From NCBI GenBank assembly GCA_937891825.1, contig CALAHN010000141.1, positions 1 through 44,136 of the forward strand: a DNA stretch of 44,136 bases, given 5' to 3'. Below the pieces are notes generated by a model, which saw nothing but the letters and a program-made list of their open reading frames with translations, was not told the origin of the DNA and searched no databases. Below are positions 1 through 11,003 of this stretch, piece by piece. The translations under genes and the position numbers were made by a program. Origin of the DNA: an uncultured Alphaproteobacteria bacterium. Lineage in GTDB: Bacteria; Pseudomonadota; Alphaproteobacteria; Bin95. Position 1 is the stretch's first letter; each line of letters starts with the position of its first letter.

Positions 1-2095
1 TGGCGCCCGGCCCGGCCCCGGAACCGGCCCGCGCGGCGCGCCGCGCCGTCCCGCGGTCGATGTGGCGAACGCTCCGCCAGAAGATCTGCCGCCCGGCGGC
101 CGGACCCGCGAGGACGACCGTCGCCGCGCCCGTCCCGTCGAGGAAGAACGCCGCGCCGCGCCGAAGCGCGCCGAACGGGGCGGCGATGAACGTCGCCGCA
201 CGGGCAAGCTGACGATCAGCCAGGCGCTCGACGACAATGTCGCCGAGGAGCGGACGCGCAGTCTGGCGTCTGTCCGCCGCGCCAGGGAGCGCGAGAAGCA
301 ACAGCGCCGCGAGCGCGGCAACCAGGATCCGACGTTCGTCGTGCGCGAAGTGCGGGTGCCGGAAGTCATCGTCGTCAGCGAACTGGCGAACCGCATGGCG
401 GTACGCGGCGCGGACGTGGTGCGCAAGCTGATGCAGCTTGGCGTCATGGCGACCATGAACCAGATCATCGACGCCGACACGGCCGAACTGGTCGTCGAGG
501 AATTCGGCCACCGGTTCCGGCGCGTGTCCGCGGCCGATGTCGAGATCGGCCTCGACGCCCCGGTGGATAGCGACGGCGATCTGCAGCCGCGTCCTCCGGT
601 CGTCACGATCATGGGGCATGTCGATCACGGCAAGACCTCGCTGCTCGACGCCCTGCGCAAGACCAACGTCGTCCAGGGCGAAGCCGGCGGCATCACCCAG
701 CATATCGGCGCTTATCAGGTGACGTTGCCGGACGAGACGAAGATCACCTTCCTCGATACGCCCGGCCATGCCGCGTTCTCGGCCATGCGCCAGCGCGGCG
801 CGAGCGTCACGGATATCGTCATCCTTGTGGTCGCGGCCGACGATGGCGTGCAGCCCCAGACGATCGAAGCGATCAATCATGCGAAGGCGGCGAAGGCGCC
901 GATCATCGTCGCGATCAACAAGATGGATAAGCCGGACGCCAATCCGGATATCGCCAAGCAGGGCCTCTTGAGCCATGAGGTGATCGCGGAAGATTTTGGC
1001 GGCGACGTTCAGATGGTGCCGGTTTCGGCGCTGACCGGCGACGGCCTCGACCAATTGCTCGAAGCTGTGGCGCTGCAAGCCGAATTGCTTGAGCTGCGCG
1101 CCAATCCCGACCGGGAAGCGCGCGGCGCGGTGATCGAAGCCAAGTTGGATCGCGGCCGCGGCGCGGTCGCGACGGTGCTGATCCAGTCGGGCACCTTGCG
1201 TCGCGGCGATATCCTGGTCGCCGGCGGCGTCTGGGGCAGGGTGCGGGCATTGACCGACGAGCGCGGCCAGACCGTCGACGAGGCGGGACCGTCGCTGCCG
1301 GTCGAAGTGCTGGGCCTCTCGGGCGTGCCGATGGCGGGCGATGAAGTCGTCGTCGTCGAGAACGATGCGCGGGCGCGGGAAGTCACCGACTACCGGCAGC
1401 GGATCGAGCGGGACAAGCGCACGGCGACAGCGCCGCGCGGCACGATCGACGAGATGTTCGGCCGGATCGCGACGGGCGAATCGAAAGAACTGCCCGTCGT
1501 CGTCAAGGCGGATGTGCAGGGCAGCCTCGAGGCGATCATGGGCTCGCTGGAGAAATTCCAGAACGAGGAAGTCTCGATCCGCGTCTTGCATGGCGGCGTC
1601 GGCGCGATCAGCGAATCCGATGTGACGCTGGCGCAGTCGGTCGGCGGGTTCCTTCTGGGCTTCAACGTCCGCGCCGGCGCGGCCGCGCGGACCCAGGCCC
1701 AGGCCGCAGGCGTCGATATCCGCTACTACTCGATCATCTACGAGCTGCTGGATGACATGAAAGCTGCTGTCGAAGGCTTGCTGGCGCCCGAACAGCGCGA
1801 GAAGTTCATCGGCAACGCGGAAATCCGCGAAGTCTTCAACATCACGAAGGTCGGCAAGATCGCCGGCTGTCGGATCACGGATGGCATCGTCCGTCGCGGC
1901 GCGGGCGTCCGCCTGCTGCGCGACAACGTCGTCATCCACGAAGGCAAGCTCGGCACGCTCAAACGCTTCAAGGACGAAGTCCGGGAAGTGCGCGAAGGCT
2001 TCGAATGCGGCATGGGCTTCGAGAACTATCACGACCTGCAGGTTGGCGATGTGATCGAGTGCTATGAGGTCGAAGAAGTCGCGCGGGCTCTGTGA
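1..2095 (+). CDS. infB: Translation initiation factor IF-2 (5' truncated by window edge)
   Basis: GTPase that delivers initiator fMet-tRNA to the 30S subunit and promotes subunit joining in the cytoplasm. The frame is open to the first base of the window, so the first in-frame GTG (62) is not the true start and part of the low-complexity N-terminal region is missing. What remains shows an Arg/Glu-rich N-terminal linker, then the G domain with G1 GHVDHGKTS (about nt 614-640), G3 DTPGHAAF, G4 NKMDKP and G5 SALTGDG, followed by the C-terminal beta-barrel and initiator-tRNA-binding regions ending near VGDVIECYE. The stop codon overlaps the next start (GTGA), so translation of rbfA is probably coupled. 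The gene order infB-rbfA-truB-rpsO-pnp is the classic one. Identification is certain; only the 5' extent is unknown. Confidence 0.98.
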   Translation, partial: GARPGPGTGPRGAPRRPAVDVANAPPEDLPPGGRTREDDRRRARPVEEERRAAPKRAERGGDERRRTGKLTISQALDDNVAEERTRSLASVRRAREREKQQRRERGNQDPTFVVREVRVPEVIVVSELANRMAVRGADVVRKLMQLGVMATMNQIIDADTAELVVEEFGHRFRRVSAADVEIGLDAPVDSDGDLQPRPPVVTIMGHVDHGKTSLLDALRKTNVVQGEAGGITQHIGAYQVTLPDETKITFLDTPGHAAFSAMRQRGASVTDIVILVVAADDGVQPQTIEAINHAKAAKAPIIVAINKMDKPDANPDIAKQGLLSHEVIAEDFGGDVQMVPVSALTGDGLDQLLEAVALQAELLELRANPDREARGAVIEAKLDRGRGAVATVLIQSGTLRRGDILVAGGVWGRVRALTDERGQTVDEAGPSLPVEVLGLSGVPMAGDEVVVVENDARAREVTDYRQRIERDKRTATAPRGTIDEMFGRIATGESKELPVVVKADVQGSLEAIMGSLEKFQNEEVSIRVLHGGVGAISESDVTLAQSVGGFLLGFNVRAGAAARTQAQAAGVDIRYYSIIYELLDDMKAAVEGLLAPEQREKFIGNAEIREVFNITKVGKIAGCRITDGIVRRGAGVRLLRDNVVIHEGKLGTLKRFKDEVREVREGFECGMGFENYHDLQVGDVIECYEVEEVARAL

Positions 2096-2526
2096 GTACG
2101 CCGATGAGCGCTAGAAGCGGACGCGCGCCTAGCCAGCGGGCGCGCCGGATGGGCGAGGTTGTGCGTCATGCGCTGGCCGAGGTGCTGGCGCGCGGCGACT
2201 TGCGCGACCCCGACCTGACCGGCGTGGCGATCACCGTGACCGAAGTGCGGCCAAGCCAGGATCTGAAATCGGCGACCGTATTCGTCACGCCGCTTGGCGG
2301 CGTCGGCGACATCGATCTGATCGTCAAGGCGTTGAAACGAGCGCGGGGGCATCTCCGCGCGGAAGTTGGGCATATGGTCGAGGCGAAATTTACCCCGGAA
2401 CTGCGGTTCGTCGCCGATACGGCGTTCGAGCAAAGCCAGCGCCTGTCCGAAGTCCTGCGCGATGTCGCGGCGCGCGACGCGGACCGTTCGACGGGCGAGG
2501 ATCCGGAGCAGAACGATGGCGCGTAA
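2092..2526 (+). CDS. rbfA: 30S ribosome-binding factor A
   Basis: Small KH-fold protein that binds 30S precursors and assists late 16S rRNA 5'-end maturation and cold adaptation. The 144-residue product has the RbfA hallmarks [14 protein letters not shown] near the N-terminus and the [13 protein letters not shown]-type core followed by SEVLRD near the end of the fold. The chosen start is GTG 2092, giving a 4-bp GTGA overlap with infB. ATG 2104 (MSARSGR) is an equally plausible start, because neither has a strong Shine-Dalgarno. The 3' end overlaps the truB start by 11 bp, so the pair is translationally coupled. The length is slightly above the usual 120-135 residues, with a charged C-terminal tail. 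Confidence 0.96.
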   Translation: MSTPMSARSGRAPSQRARRMGEVVRHALAEVLARGDLRDPDLTGVAITVTEVRPSQDLKSATVFVTPLGGVGDIDLIVKALKRARGHLRAEVGHMVEAKFTPELRFVADTAFEQSQRLSEVLRDVAARDADRSTGEDPEQNDGA

Positions 2527-3463
2527 GCGGAAACCAGCGCCGGATGCGCCGAATGGCTGGCTTGTGGTCGACAAGCCCTCGGGCATGACGTCGACCGCCG
2601 TATCCAACATCATCAAGCGGATGGCGCTTGGGGCGAAGTGCGGCCATGGCGGCACGCTCGATCCGCTGGCGACCGGCTTGCTGCCGATCGCGCTCGGCGC
2701 GGCGACGAAGACCGTGCCCTATGCCATGGACGGACGCAAAGCCTATCGGTTCACCGTCCGCTGGGGCGAGGCGCGGGACACAGACGATTCCGATGGGTCG
2801 ATCGTCGCAACCTCCGACAAGCGCCCGACCGAAGCCGAGATTCTGGCGGCGCTGCCCGCCCTACGCGGCATGATCCAGCAGACGCCGCCGCGCTATTCGG
2901 CGATCAAGGTCGATGGCGCCCGGGCCTACGATCTCGCGCGGGATGACGCGGACTTCGAACTGAAGCCCAGGACCATCGAGATCGCCCGTTTCGATCTGGT
3001 CGAAATGCCGGACGCCGACACCGCGATCTTCGACGTGGAGAGCGGCAAGGGCGCCTATATGCGCGGCCTGGCGCGCGATCTTGGGCAGGCGCTGGGCTGC
3101 CTTGGCCATATTGCGGCCTTGCGCCGCACGCGCGTCGGGCCATTCCGGCTCGACCAGGGCCATGAACTCGAATACTTGAAATCGCTTGGCCGCATCGATA
3201 ATGCGTGCCCGGCGTTGCTGCCGGTCAAGACCGCGCTGGACGACATCCCGGCGCTGGCCATTTCCGACAGCGAAGCGGCGGACTTCCGCAATGGGCGAGC
3301 GGTCCGTCTCCTGCGCAAAGGCGATCTCGAACGGATCGAAGCGCTTGGCCTGGACGACCAGGGCGAGGGCGTCGAATTCCGGGTCGAAACGCGAACCGGC
3401 CTGGTCGGCATCGCGCGTTTCGAGGCCGGCGAGATCAAGCCGCAGCGCGTCCTCAACTTCTAA
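2516..3463 (+). CDS. truB: tRNA pseudouridine(55) synthase
   Basis: Converts U55 in the T-loop of tRNAs to pseudouridine. The 315-residue product starts [10 protein letters not shown] and carries the TruB motif [13 protein letters not shown], whose Asp49 is the catalytic nucleophile. [10 protein letters not shown] and [12 protein letters not shown] are further conserved blocks, and a C-terminal PUA-like segment follows. The start is ATG 2516 inside the last codons of rbfA. The same frame is open further upstream, to 2366, but that part lies within rbfA and lacks family similarity. Cotranscribed with infB and rbfA. Confidence 0.97.
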   Translation: MARKRKPAPDAPNGWLVVDKPSGMTSTAVSNIIKRMALGAKCGHGGTLDPLATGLLPIALGAATKTVPYAMDGRKAYRFTVRWGEARDTDDSDGSIVATSDKRPTEAEILAALPALRGMIQQTPPRYSAIKVDGARAYDLARDDADFELKPRTIEIARFDLVEMPDADTAIFDVESGKGAYMRGLARDLGQALGCLGHIAALRRTRVGPFRLDQGHELEYLKSLGRIDNACPALLPVKTALDDIPALAISDSEAADFRNGRAVRLLRKGDLERIEALGLDDQGEGVEFRVETRTGLVGIARFEAGEIKPQRVLNF

Positions 3464-3480
3464 CCCAAAAAGGAACCTCG

Positions 3481-3750
3481 ATGTCGATCACCAAAGAACG
3501 CACCGAAGAACTGGTCAAGGAATATGGCAAATCCGAAGGCGATACAGGCTCGCCCGAGGTGCAGATCGCAATTCTGACCGAACGCATTCGCAACCTGACC
3601 GACCACATGCTGACCCATAAGAAGGACCTGCACTCCCGTCGCGGGCTGCTCATTATGGTCGGCCAGCGCCGTCGGTTGCTTGACTATCTGCGCCGCAAGG
3701 ATGACGCCCGCTATCAGGACGCGATCCAGCGGCTTGGCCTGCGTCGCTAG
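3481..3750 (+). CDS. rpsO: 30S ribosomal protein S15
   Basis: Primary 16S rRNA-binding protein of the 30S platform, also contacting the intersubunit bridge. The 89-residue product has the family's exact length. It contains the conserved [11 protein letters not shown] and LTEHM-like segments, the [12 protein letters not shown] helix and the C-terminal [12 protein letters not shown]. The start is ATG 3481, preceded by an AAGGA Shine-Dalgarno at about 3469-3473. It lies 17 bp after truB and is followed by a hairpin and the pnp leader, the same arrangement as in Escherichia coli. Confidence 0.98.
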   Translation: MSITKERTEELVKEYGKSEGDTGSPEVQIAILTERIRNLTDHMLTHKKDLHSRRGLLIMVGQRRRLLDYLRRKDDARYQDAIQRLGLRR

Positions 3751-3754
3751 GCGA

Positions 3755-3785
3755 CCCGTGTCCTGGCGGCAGCGCCAGGACGGGG
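3755..3785 (+). terminator. Hairpin after rpsO (attenuator or processing site)
   Basis: A perfect 8-bp stem TCCTGGCG/CGCCAGGA (3761-3768 with 3773-3780) closes a 4-nt loop and can be extended by CCC/GGG with a bulge. No T-tract follows, so it is not a textbook intrinsic terminator. By position it corresponds to the partial terminator between rpsO and pnp in enterobacteria. It could reduce read-through or protect the rpsO 3' end. Confidence 0.55.
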
Positions 3786-3904
3786 ATACGTTGATCGGCA
3801 TCGACAGGACGGAAGCATGGAGCGCGCGTTCGCCTGGACGCGCCATCCTCCGGAACGACACGACAGGCATTGCGCGGCGCGGATTGACGCCGCGCCAGGC
3901 GGCA

Positions 3905-4032
3905 GGGGCGCGACGGTCGCGCCCCCGTCGTGGGCATGCGGGTACGTAACGCCTGCCCGAAATAACGGTCGGTCCAAGGGGACCGCCCTAATGCGGCGCT
4001 CGCATCATGGCTGTGAGACAGCATGAGCGCCG
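3905..4032 (+). promoter_or_regulatory. Structured pnp 5' leader with three hairpins
   Basis: Three strong inverted repeats lie in the gap between rpsO and pnp. The first is GGGGCGCGA/TCGCGCCCC (3905-3913 with 3917-3925). The second is CGGTCC/GGACCG (3970-3975 with 3980-3985). The third is a long hairpin with outer stem CGGCGCTC/GAGCGCCG (3994-4001 with 4025-4032) and inner GCTGT/ACAGC pairing. The last hairpin ends just before the pnp ribosome-binding site (GGAAGGAAAG, about 4036-4045). In E. coli an RNase III-cleaved leader stem in the same place mediates PNPase autoregulation; an equivalent role here is inferred from position and shape. Confidence 0.6.
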
Positions 4033-4052
4033 ATTGGAAGGAAAGACGATAG

Positions 4053-6167
<2,115 letters not shown>

Positions 6168-6192
6168 GCTCTATTCGTGTGCTAGAATGCCG

Positions 6193-6240
6193 GGCGGGGC
6201 GCCGCATGCGCATGCGGCGCCCCGCCTAGCATCGCAATTT
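6193..6240 (+). terminator. Terminator after pnp, 34-bp perfect palindrome
   Basis: Positions 6193-6209 and 6210-6226 are exact reverse complements (17 bp each, arm beginning GGCGGGGCGCCG), with only a short T-tract (TTT at 6238-6240) downstream. It begins 26 bp after the pnp stop and most likely ends the infB-pnp transcription unit. It also rules out an upstream ATG (6187) as the start of the next gene. Confidence 0.75.
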
Positions 6241-6258
6241 GACGGAGCTGACAACCGA

Positions 6259-7653
6259 ATGATCGTGCAGCCGATGACTGTTTCCGGCGCGGAGGTCCTG
6301 CCGCTTGTTGAAGGCGGCAAGGGCGTATCTGCGACCAACGGCCATAGCGCGGGCGCCTGGGCGCGCGCCGGCGGCATTGGGACGTTCTCCGGCGTGAACG
6401 CCGACTCGTTCACGCCGAACGGAGAGTTGATCCCGCAGACCTATTACGGCCGGACCCGCATGGACCGCCATGAAGAACTGGTGGCGCACGGCGTGCGCGG
6501 CGCCATTCACCAAGCGCGGGTCGCCCATGACGTCTCCGGCGGCGCCGGGCGCATTCATATCAACGTGCTATGGGAAATGGGCGGCGCCGATCGGGTGTTG
6601 ATCGGCGCGCTCGAAGGCGCCAAGGGCCTGATCCACGGCGTGACCTGCGGCGCGGGCATGCCTTACCGGCTGGCGGAGATCGCCTCGTCCTACGGCGTGT
6701 TCTATTACCCCATCATCTCCTCGGCGCGGGCGTTTCGGGCGCTCTGGAAGCGGGCTTACAGCAAGCATGCGGAATTCCTGGGCGGCGTCGTCTATGAGGA
6801 TCCGTGGCTGGCGGGCGGCCACAATGGCCTGTCCAACAGCGAAGACCCGCACGCGCCGGAACCGCCGCGCGGGCGCGTCGTGGAACTGCGCGCGCAGATG
6901 AACGCGGCCGGGCTCAATACCGTGCCGATCGTCATGGCGGGCGGCGTCTGGCGGCTCGACGAATGGTCCGACTGGATGGACGATCCCGAGATCGCGCCGG
7001 TGGCGTTCCAGTTCGGCACCCGACCGCTGCTCACCCAGGAAAGCCCGATCCCGGACATCTGGAAAGCCAAGCTCGCGACCTTGAAGCCGGGTGATGTCTT
7101 TTTGCAGCGTTTCAGCCCGACGGGCTTTTATTCGTCCGCCGTGCGCAATCCCTTTCTCGACTCGCTGGCGGAGCGGTCGAACCGGCAGATCGCCTATTCC
7201 ATCGAAGCGGTCGGCGATCATGCGGCGGAGCTCGCGGTCGGCGCCAGGGGGCGGAAGGTTTTCGTGACGCCCCATGACAAGGCGCGGGCCGAAGCTTGGG
7301 TCGCCGATGGCTTCACCGAAGGCCTGCGCACCCCGGATTCGACCCTGGTGTTCGAAACGCCCGCCGCGGCCCGGCAGATCCACAAGGACCAGGTTGGGTG
7401 CATGGGCTGCCTTTCCCAGTGTCGGTTCTCGAACTGGTCCGAAGGCGAAACCGGCACGAACGGGCGGAAGCCGGATCCCCGGTCCTTCTGTATCCAGAAG
7501 ACCCTGCAGGCGATCGCGCACGGCGACCCGCCGGAAGACCATTTGATGTTCGCCGGCCATAATGCCTATCGCTTTGCGCAGGACCCCTGGTACGACAATG
7601 GCTTCATTCCGACGGTGAAGCAGCTTGTCGACCGGATCACGACCGGCCAGTAG
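6259..7653 (+). CDS. Nitronate monooxygenase / 2-nitropropane dioxygenase-like flavoprotein
   Basis: Predicted FMN-dependent TIM-barrel enzyme of the nitronate monooxygenase superfamily. It is about 464 residues from ATG 6259, which has a GGAG Shine-Dalgarno 11 nt upstream. Visible barrel motifs are AGGIGTFSG near the N-terminus, HGVTCGAGMPYRLAE in the middle, PIVMAGGVWRLDEW, and FQFGTRPLLTQESPIP in the flavin phosphate-binding region. It is longer than the usual 320-380 residues. The extra C-terminal part has a compact cysteine cluster GCMGCLSQC (C-x2-C-x3-C) that might bind metal or an Fe-S cluster. It sits alone between two terminators. The true substrate is unknown, because most members of this superfamily are not characterised as nitronate oxidases. 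Confidence 0.8.
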   Translation: MIVQPMTVSGAEVLPLVEGGKGVSATNGHSAGAWARAGGIGTFSGVNADSFTPNGELIPQTYYGRTRMDRHEELVAHGVRGAIHQARVAHDVSGGAGRIHINVLWEMGGADRVLIGALEGAKGLIHGVTCGAGMPYRLAEIASSYGVFYYPIISSARAFRALWKRAYSKHAEFLGGVVYEDPWLAGGHNGLSNSEDPHAPEPPRGRVVELRAQMNAAGLNTVPIVMAGGVWRLDEWSDWMDDPEIAPVAFQFGTRPLLTQESPIPDIWKAKLATLKPGDVFLQRFSPTGFYSSAVRNPFLDSLAERSNRQIAYSIEAVGDHAAELAVGARGRKVFVTPHDKARAEAWVADGFTEGLRTPDSTLVFETPAAARQIHKDQVGCMGCLSQCRFSNWSEGETGTNGRKPDPRSFCIQKTLQAIAHGDPPEDHLMFAGHNAYRFAQDPWYDNGFIPTVKQLVDRITTGQ

Positions 7654-7692
7654 TCGGCTGGCGCGGAATAGGGCGCCGGGACTGGTTTTTTT
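7647..7692 (+). terminator. Intrinsic terminator after the nitronate monooxygenase-like gene
   Basis: Outer stem CCAGT/ACTGG (7647-7651 with 7681-7685) overlaps the stop codon. Inner stem GGCGC/GCGCC (7660-7664 with 7673-7677) lies within it, and seven T residues (7686-7692) follow directly. It separates this gene from irr. Confidence 0.6.
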
Positions 7693-7742
7693 GCAGGGTG
7701 CGTCTAAGTTATAGTCAGCTTTGCTTGTGAAGGACCGCCGAT

Positions 7743-8177
7743 TTGCCGAAGCGTCGCCTCGATAATGACTTTGCGCTCAAGGCGCAGGACCGGTTGCGCG
7801 CCGCTGGGCTCCGCCCGACGCGGCAGCGCGTCGGGCTGGCGCAATTGCTGTTCAACGGCCCCTGCAGGCATCTGACGGCGGAGGATCTGTTCGCCGAAGC
7901 GGCGGCGGCGGAAATCAGCGTGTCGCTCGCGACGGTCTATAATACCCTGCACCAGTTCGTTGAAGCTGGGTTGCTCCGCGAAGTCCTGGCAGAGCCGGGC
8001 CGCGCCTATTTCGACACGGACGTTTCCAATCACCACCATTTCTTCCATGCCGATACCGGTATGCTGCAGGATATCCCCGAGGATGCGGTGGTCATCGCCG
8101 CGTTGCCGGCCGCGCCCGAGGGCGCGCGCATCGGCCGGGTCGAGGTGGTGATCCGGCTGGAGAAAGCCGGCGCCTGA
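7743..8177 (+). CDS. irr: Irr-type iron response regulator (Fur family)
   Basis: Fur-superfamily transcription factor. The 144 residues have an N-terminal winged helix (LRPTRQRVGLAQLLF; SLATVYNTLHQFVEAGLL) and a C-terminal dimerisation part. The HHH stretch at residues 97-99 (SNHHHFFH) is characteristic of Irr, which senses haem or iron status in alphaproteobacteria. The Cys-Pro haem-regulatory motif of Bradyrhizobium Irr is absent, and the one cysteine (Cys41) is in GPCRH. The start is TTG 7743 with AAGGA at 7730-7734; a TATAGT -10-like hexamer lies at 7710-7715. A perfect Irr-box palindrome lies just downstream, in front of rubrerythrin, which supports Irr over Fur, Mur or PerR. Confidence 0.88.
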   Translation: MPKRRLDNDFALKAQDRLRAAGLRPTRQRVGLAQLLFNGPCRHLTAEDLFAEAAAAEISVSLATVYNTLHQFVEAGLLREVLAEPGRAYFDTDVSNHHHFFHADTGMLQDIPEDAVVIAALPAAPEGARIGRVEVVIRLEKAGA

Positions 8178-8207
8178 CATCCCGGCGGCTCAGGCGGAAT
8201 TTCCTCC

Positions 8208-8254
8208 TTAGAATCCTTCTAAATTGTTGACATGCGGCTCCTCTGGTTCATATT
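8208..8254 (+). promoter_or_regulatory. Irr box (ICE motif) plus sigma-70 promoter of the rubrerythrin operon
   Basis: TTAGAATCCTTCTAA at 8208-8222 is a perfect TTAGAA-N3-TTCTAA palindrome matching the iron-control element bound by Irr. Four bases later comes an exact TTGACA -35 (8227-8232), with a -10-like CATATT (8249-8254, 16-bp spacer). The operator lies immediately upstream of the -35, so Irr binding could act positively or negatively. The leader to rubrerythrin would be roughly 100 nt. Confidence 0.8.
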
Positions 8255-8361
8255 CCTGTCAAGGCGGTATGATGGGCTGGCGCTAGTCGCTGCGGGGAGC
8301 AGCGCGGCGACGTTTGGCCGGTCGCTCATGCCTGGTCTTTAATGAAGGAGGGAGAATTCGT

Positions 8362-8778
8362 ATGTCGCTCAAAGGCACGAAAACCGAAGATAACCTGAAG
8401 GCGGCGTTTGCCGGCGAAAGCCAGGCGAACCGTCGCTATCTGTATTTCGCACAGAAGGCGGATGTTGAGGGCTACAACGATGTCGCCGCCGTCTTCCGCT
8501 CGACGGCCGAAGGCGAGACCGGCCATGCGCATGGCCACCTCGAATATCTCGAGGAAACCGGCGATCCGGCGACCGGCCTGCCGATCGGCGCGACCGACGA
8601 CAACCTCCGTGCGGCGGTCGCCGGCGAAACCCACGAATACACCGACATGTATCCGGGCATGGCGCGCACGGCGCGCGATGAAGGGTTCGACGAAGTCGCT
8701 GACTGGTTCGAAACCCTGGCGAAGGCCGAACGCAGCCACGCCGGCCGTTTCCAGAAGGCGCTCGACGAACTGTCGTAA
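8362..8778 (+). CDS. Rubrerythrin (diiron domain only)
   Basis: Ferritin-like diiron protein that reduces hydrogen peroxide. All ligand positions of the family are visible in the 138 residues: Glu19 ([10 protein letters not shown]), Glu52 and His55 (ExxH), Glu89 and Glu92 (GETHEY), Glu123 and His126 (ERSH). The C-terminal rubredoxin domain of classical rubrerythrin is missing, so an external electron donor is needed; the adjacent Fe-S oxidoreductase is an obvious candidate (inference). The start is ATG 8362, behind AAGGAGGGA (8345-8353). An in-frame ATG upstream at 8314 has no such site. Transcription is probably from the Irr-box promoter. Confidence 0.95.
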   Translation: MSLKGTKTEDNLKAAFAGESQANRRYLYFAQKADVEGYNDVAAVFRSTAEGETGHAHGHLEYLEETGDPATGLPIGATDDNLRAAVAGETHEYTDMYPGMARTARDEGFDEVADWFETLAKAERSHAGRFQKALDELS

Positions 8779-8866
8779 GCGCATTGCATGATTGTCGCCG
8801 GCGGCGGGCGGTTGCTCCGCCGCCGGCGCACTCATCCCCTATTCCCTTTCCGCCAAGGCAGATGCG

Positions 8867-10231
8867 ATGAGCGAAGGCAGTTTGGAAGCCCCGACCCGGC
8901 ATGCGCTGGATTGGAACAATCCGGATTTTACTGACCCCGCGAAGCTCGATGCAGAAATGCGTCGCATCTTCGACATCTGCCATGGCTGCCGTCGCTGCTT
9001 CAATCTGTGCGACAGCTTCCCGCGCCTGTTCGACCTTGTCGACGCCGCGCCGTCGGAAGAGCTCGACACCGTCGATTCCAAAGGTTTTCAGGGCGTCGTC
9101 GACGCCTGTACGCTGTGCGATCTTTGCTTCATGACGAAGTGCCCTTATGTGCCGCCCCATGAATTCGACCTGGATTTCCCGCATTTGATGCTGCGCTACC
9201 GGTTTGCCGAGAAGCAGGCGGGCAAGGTCGGCCTGATCGAGCGGCAGTTGACCGAGACGGACCGCAATGGCCGCCTGGCGGCGATTGCGCCCGGCGTCGC
9301 CAATTGGGCGAGCGCCACGGACAACAAGCTGACCCGCCCCTTGATGGAAAAAACCGTCGGCCTGCATCGGGACGCGGACCTGCCGAAATTCGTCGGCAAG
9401 CCCCTGGTCGCCCAGGCGGCCGCCAACCCCGCCGTCGTCAACGCCGCAGCGCCGGCCTATGGCCGCAAGGCCGTGATCTACGCGACCTGCTTCGCGAATT
9501 ACAACGAGCCGGATATCGGCATGGCGGCGCGGGACGTGCTGGCGAAGAACGGCGTTCAGACGGAAGTCACCTATGCCGGCTGCTGCGGCATGCCGCAATT
9601 GGAGCAGGGTGATATCGCTCGCGTCGCCGATCGGGCGAAGGCGATCGCGGCCGAAATGGTCCGCTGGGTCGACGATGGCTACGATGTGGTGGCATTGGTG
9701 CCATCCTGCGCGCTGATGCTGAAGTTCGAATGGCCGCTGATCCTCCCCGACGACGCGAACGTCAAACGCCTCGCGGCGGCGACCCGGGATGTCGCGGAGT
9801 ATGTCGTCGAAATTGCGAAGCGGGAGGGGCTGGCGGAAGGCCTGGCGCCGCTCGACGGCAATGTGACGGTGCATCTTGCCTGCCATGCCCGCGCCCAGAA
9901 CATGGGGCCGAAGGCGGCGGAGATGCTGCGAATGATCCCGGAGACCCGGATCGCCGTGATCGAGCGTTGCTCCGGCCATGGCGGCTCCTGGGGCGCCATG
10001 AAGGACAATTTCGAAGTCGCGCTCAAGGTCGGCAAGCCCGTCGCCCGGCAGGCCGTCAAGGCGCTAAAGCAAGCCGAGGAGAAGGGCAAGACGCAATATA
10101 TCGCGTCCGAGTGTCCGCTCGCCGGCCAGCACATCATTCAAGGGATCGAGCGGGAGGATGCGACCGCGAAGATCGCCCATGCCCCGCATCCGATCAAACT
10201 GTTCGCGCGCGCGTTTGGACTGCCGTACTAG
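8867..10231 (+). CDS. GlpC/HdrB-like iron-sulfur oxidoreductase
   Basis: Predicted soluble electron-transfer protein of 454 residues. The N-terminal third has two 4Fe-4S motifs: CHGCRRCFNLC, and CTLCDLCFMTKCP. The rest carries two cysteine-rich CCG-type domains as in GlpC and heterodisulfide reductase subunit B. The first has YAGCCGMPQ and PSCALMLK. The second has HLACHARAQNMG, ERCSGHGGSWG (Ser where the second Cys of CCG is usual) and SECPLAG. No membrane segment is seen. The start is ATG 8867, 88 bp after rubrerythrin, with a weak AAGG site; the frame is open further upstream. Likely cotranscribed with rubrerythrin and the DUF3501 gene, perhaps as the rubrerythrin reductase. Its substrate is unproven. 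Confidence 0.85.
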   Translation: MSEGSLEAPTRHALDWNNPDFTDPAKLDAEMRRIFDICHGCRRCFNLCDSFPRLFDLVDAAPSEELDTVDSKGFQGVVDACTLCDLCFMTKCPYVPPHEFDLDFPHLMLRYRFAEKQAGKVGLIERQLTETDRNGRLAAIAPGVANWASATDNKLTRPLMEKTVGLHRDADLPKFVGKPLVAQAAANPAVVNAAAPAYGRKAVIYATCFANYNEPDIGMAARDVLAKNGVQTEVTYAGCCGMPQLEQGDIARVADRAKAIAAEMVRWVDDGYDVVALVPSCALMLKFEWPLILPDDANVKRLAAATRDVAEYVVEIAKREGLAEGLAPLDGNVTVHLACHARAQNMGPKAAEMLRMIPETRIAVIERCSGHGGSWGAMKDNFEVALKVGKPVARQAVKALKQAEEKGKTQYIASECPLAGQHIIQGIEREDATAKIAHAPHPIKLFARAFGLPY

Positions 10232-10356
10232 ATCGATCTGCCAGTCTGGCGGAACCGCCCCCGTGGCGGATGCGTTGATCGGTACTAGATAAGCAGGGCG
10301 CGGACCGCGCGCCGCCTCGGATGCGCCGCCCCATAACGAAGAAGGAGACCTGCGCC

Positions 10357-10944
10357 ATGCCGCAGCGCCAGATCACGCTTGCCGACATCATGCCGCTTGA
10401 AGCCTATCTGCCGGTCCGCAAGGAAAAGCGGCGGGAAATGGCGGCGATCAAGAAGCATCGCCGGGTTGCGGTCGGCCCGTTCGCGACGTTCTATTTCGAA
10501 AGCTACGGGACCATGCTCTATCAAGTGCATGAGATGCTGGCGATCGAGAAGGGCGGCGCGGCGCAGATCCCCGACGAACTGGCGGCCTACAACCCCCTCA
10601 TTCCCCAGGGCCGCGAACTGGTCGCGACCGTGATGTTCGAAATCGACGATCCGGTGCGCCGGAAGACCGAGCTCGACCGCATGGGTGGCGTCGAGGACTT
10701 CATGTATCTGGAAATCGACGGCGAGCGGGCCGAGGGCCGGCCGGAAGAAGACGTCGACCGCACATCGGCGGACGGCAAGGCCTCAAGCGTGCAGTTCGTG
10801 CATTTCGACCTGACCGATGCGCAGGCGAAGGCGTTCGCCCAGCCGGGCGCACGGATTTTCGTCGGCATCGGCCATCCGAACTACAATCACATGGCTGGAA
10901 TGTCTGAAGCGACGCGGCAAGCCCTCGCATCCGATCTGGACTGA
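10357..10944 (+). CDS. DUF3501 family protein
   Basis: Conserved protein of unknown function, 195 residues, starting MPQRQITLADIMP at ATG 10357 behind GAAGGAG (10341-10347). Family-typical features include an early YLPVRKEKRREM segment, VGPFATFYFESYGTMLYQVHEM in two blocks, VATVMFEIDDP, and a C-terminal VGIGHPNYNHM with a His and Tyr that could be functional. There is no signal peptide and no membrane helix. It lies third in the rubrerythrin and Fe-S oxidoreductase cluster; from memory the same trio recurs in other bacteria. A role in peroxide or iron-redox stress is inferred only from this context. Confidence 0.85.
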   Translation: MPQRQITLADIMPLEAYLPVRKEKRREMAAIKKHRRVAVGPFATFYFESYGTMLYQVHEMLAIEKGGAAQIPDELAAYNPLIPQGRELVATVMFEIDDPVRRKTELDRMGGVEDFMYLEIDGERAEGRPEEDVDRTSADGKASSVQFVHFDLTDAQAKAFAQPGARIFVGIGHPNYNHMAGMSEATRQALASDLD

Positions 10945-11003
10945 CGCCGCGATGCTTCTCGGCTAGACTTCGGCCTAAGTTTTCAGAACGGGACGCCGCG
11001 GAC

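Noticed and set aside
7701-7715. Possible second Irr box in front of irr (TCTAAGTTATAG)
   Set aside because: Only a partial half-site is visible and the other half is missing, so autoregulation is not claimed.
10225-10290. GTACTAGAT direct repeat (10225-10233 and 10282-10290) between the Fe-S protein and DUF3501 genes
   Set aside because: Only 9 bp, and one copy overlaps the stop codon. There is no associated mobile element, so it is probably chance.
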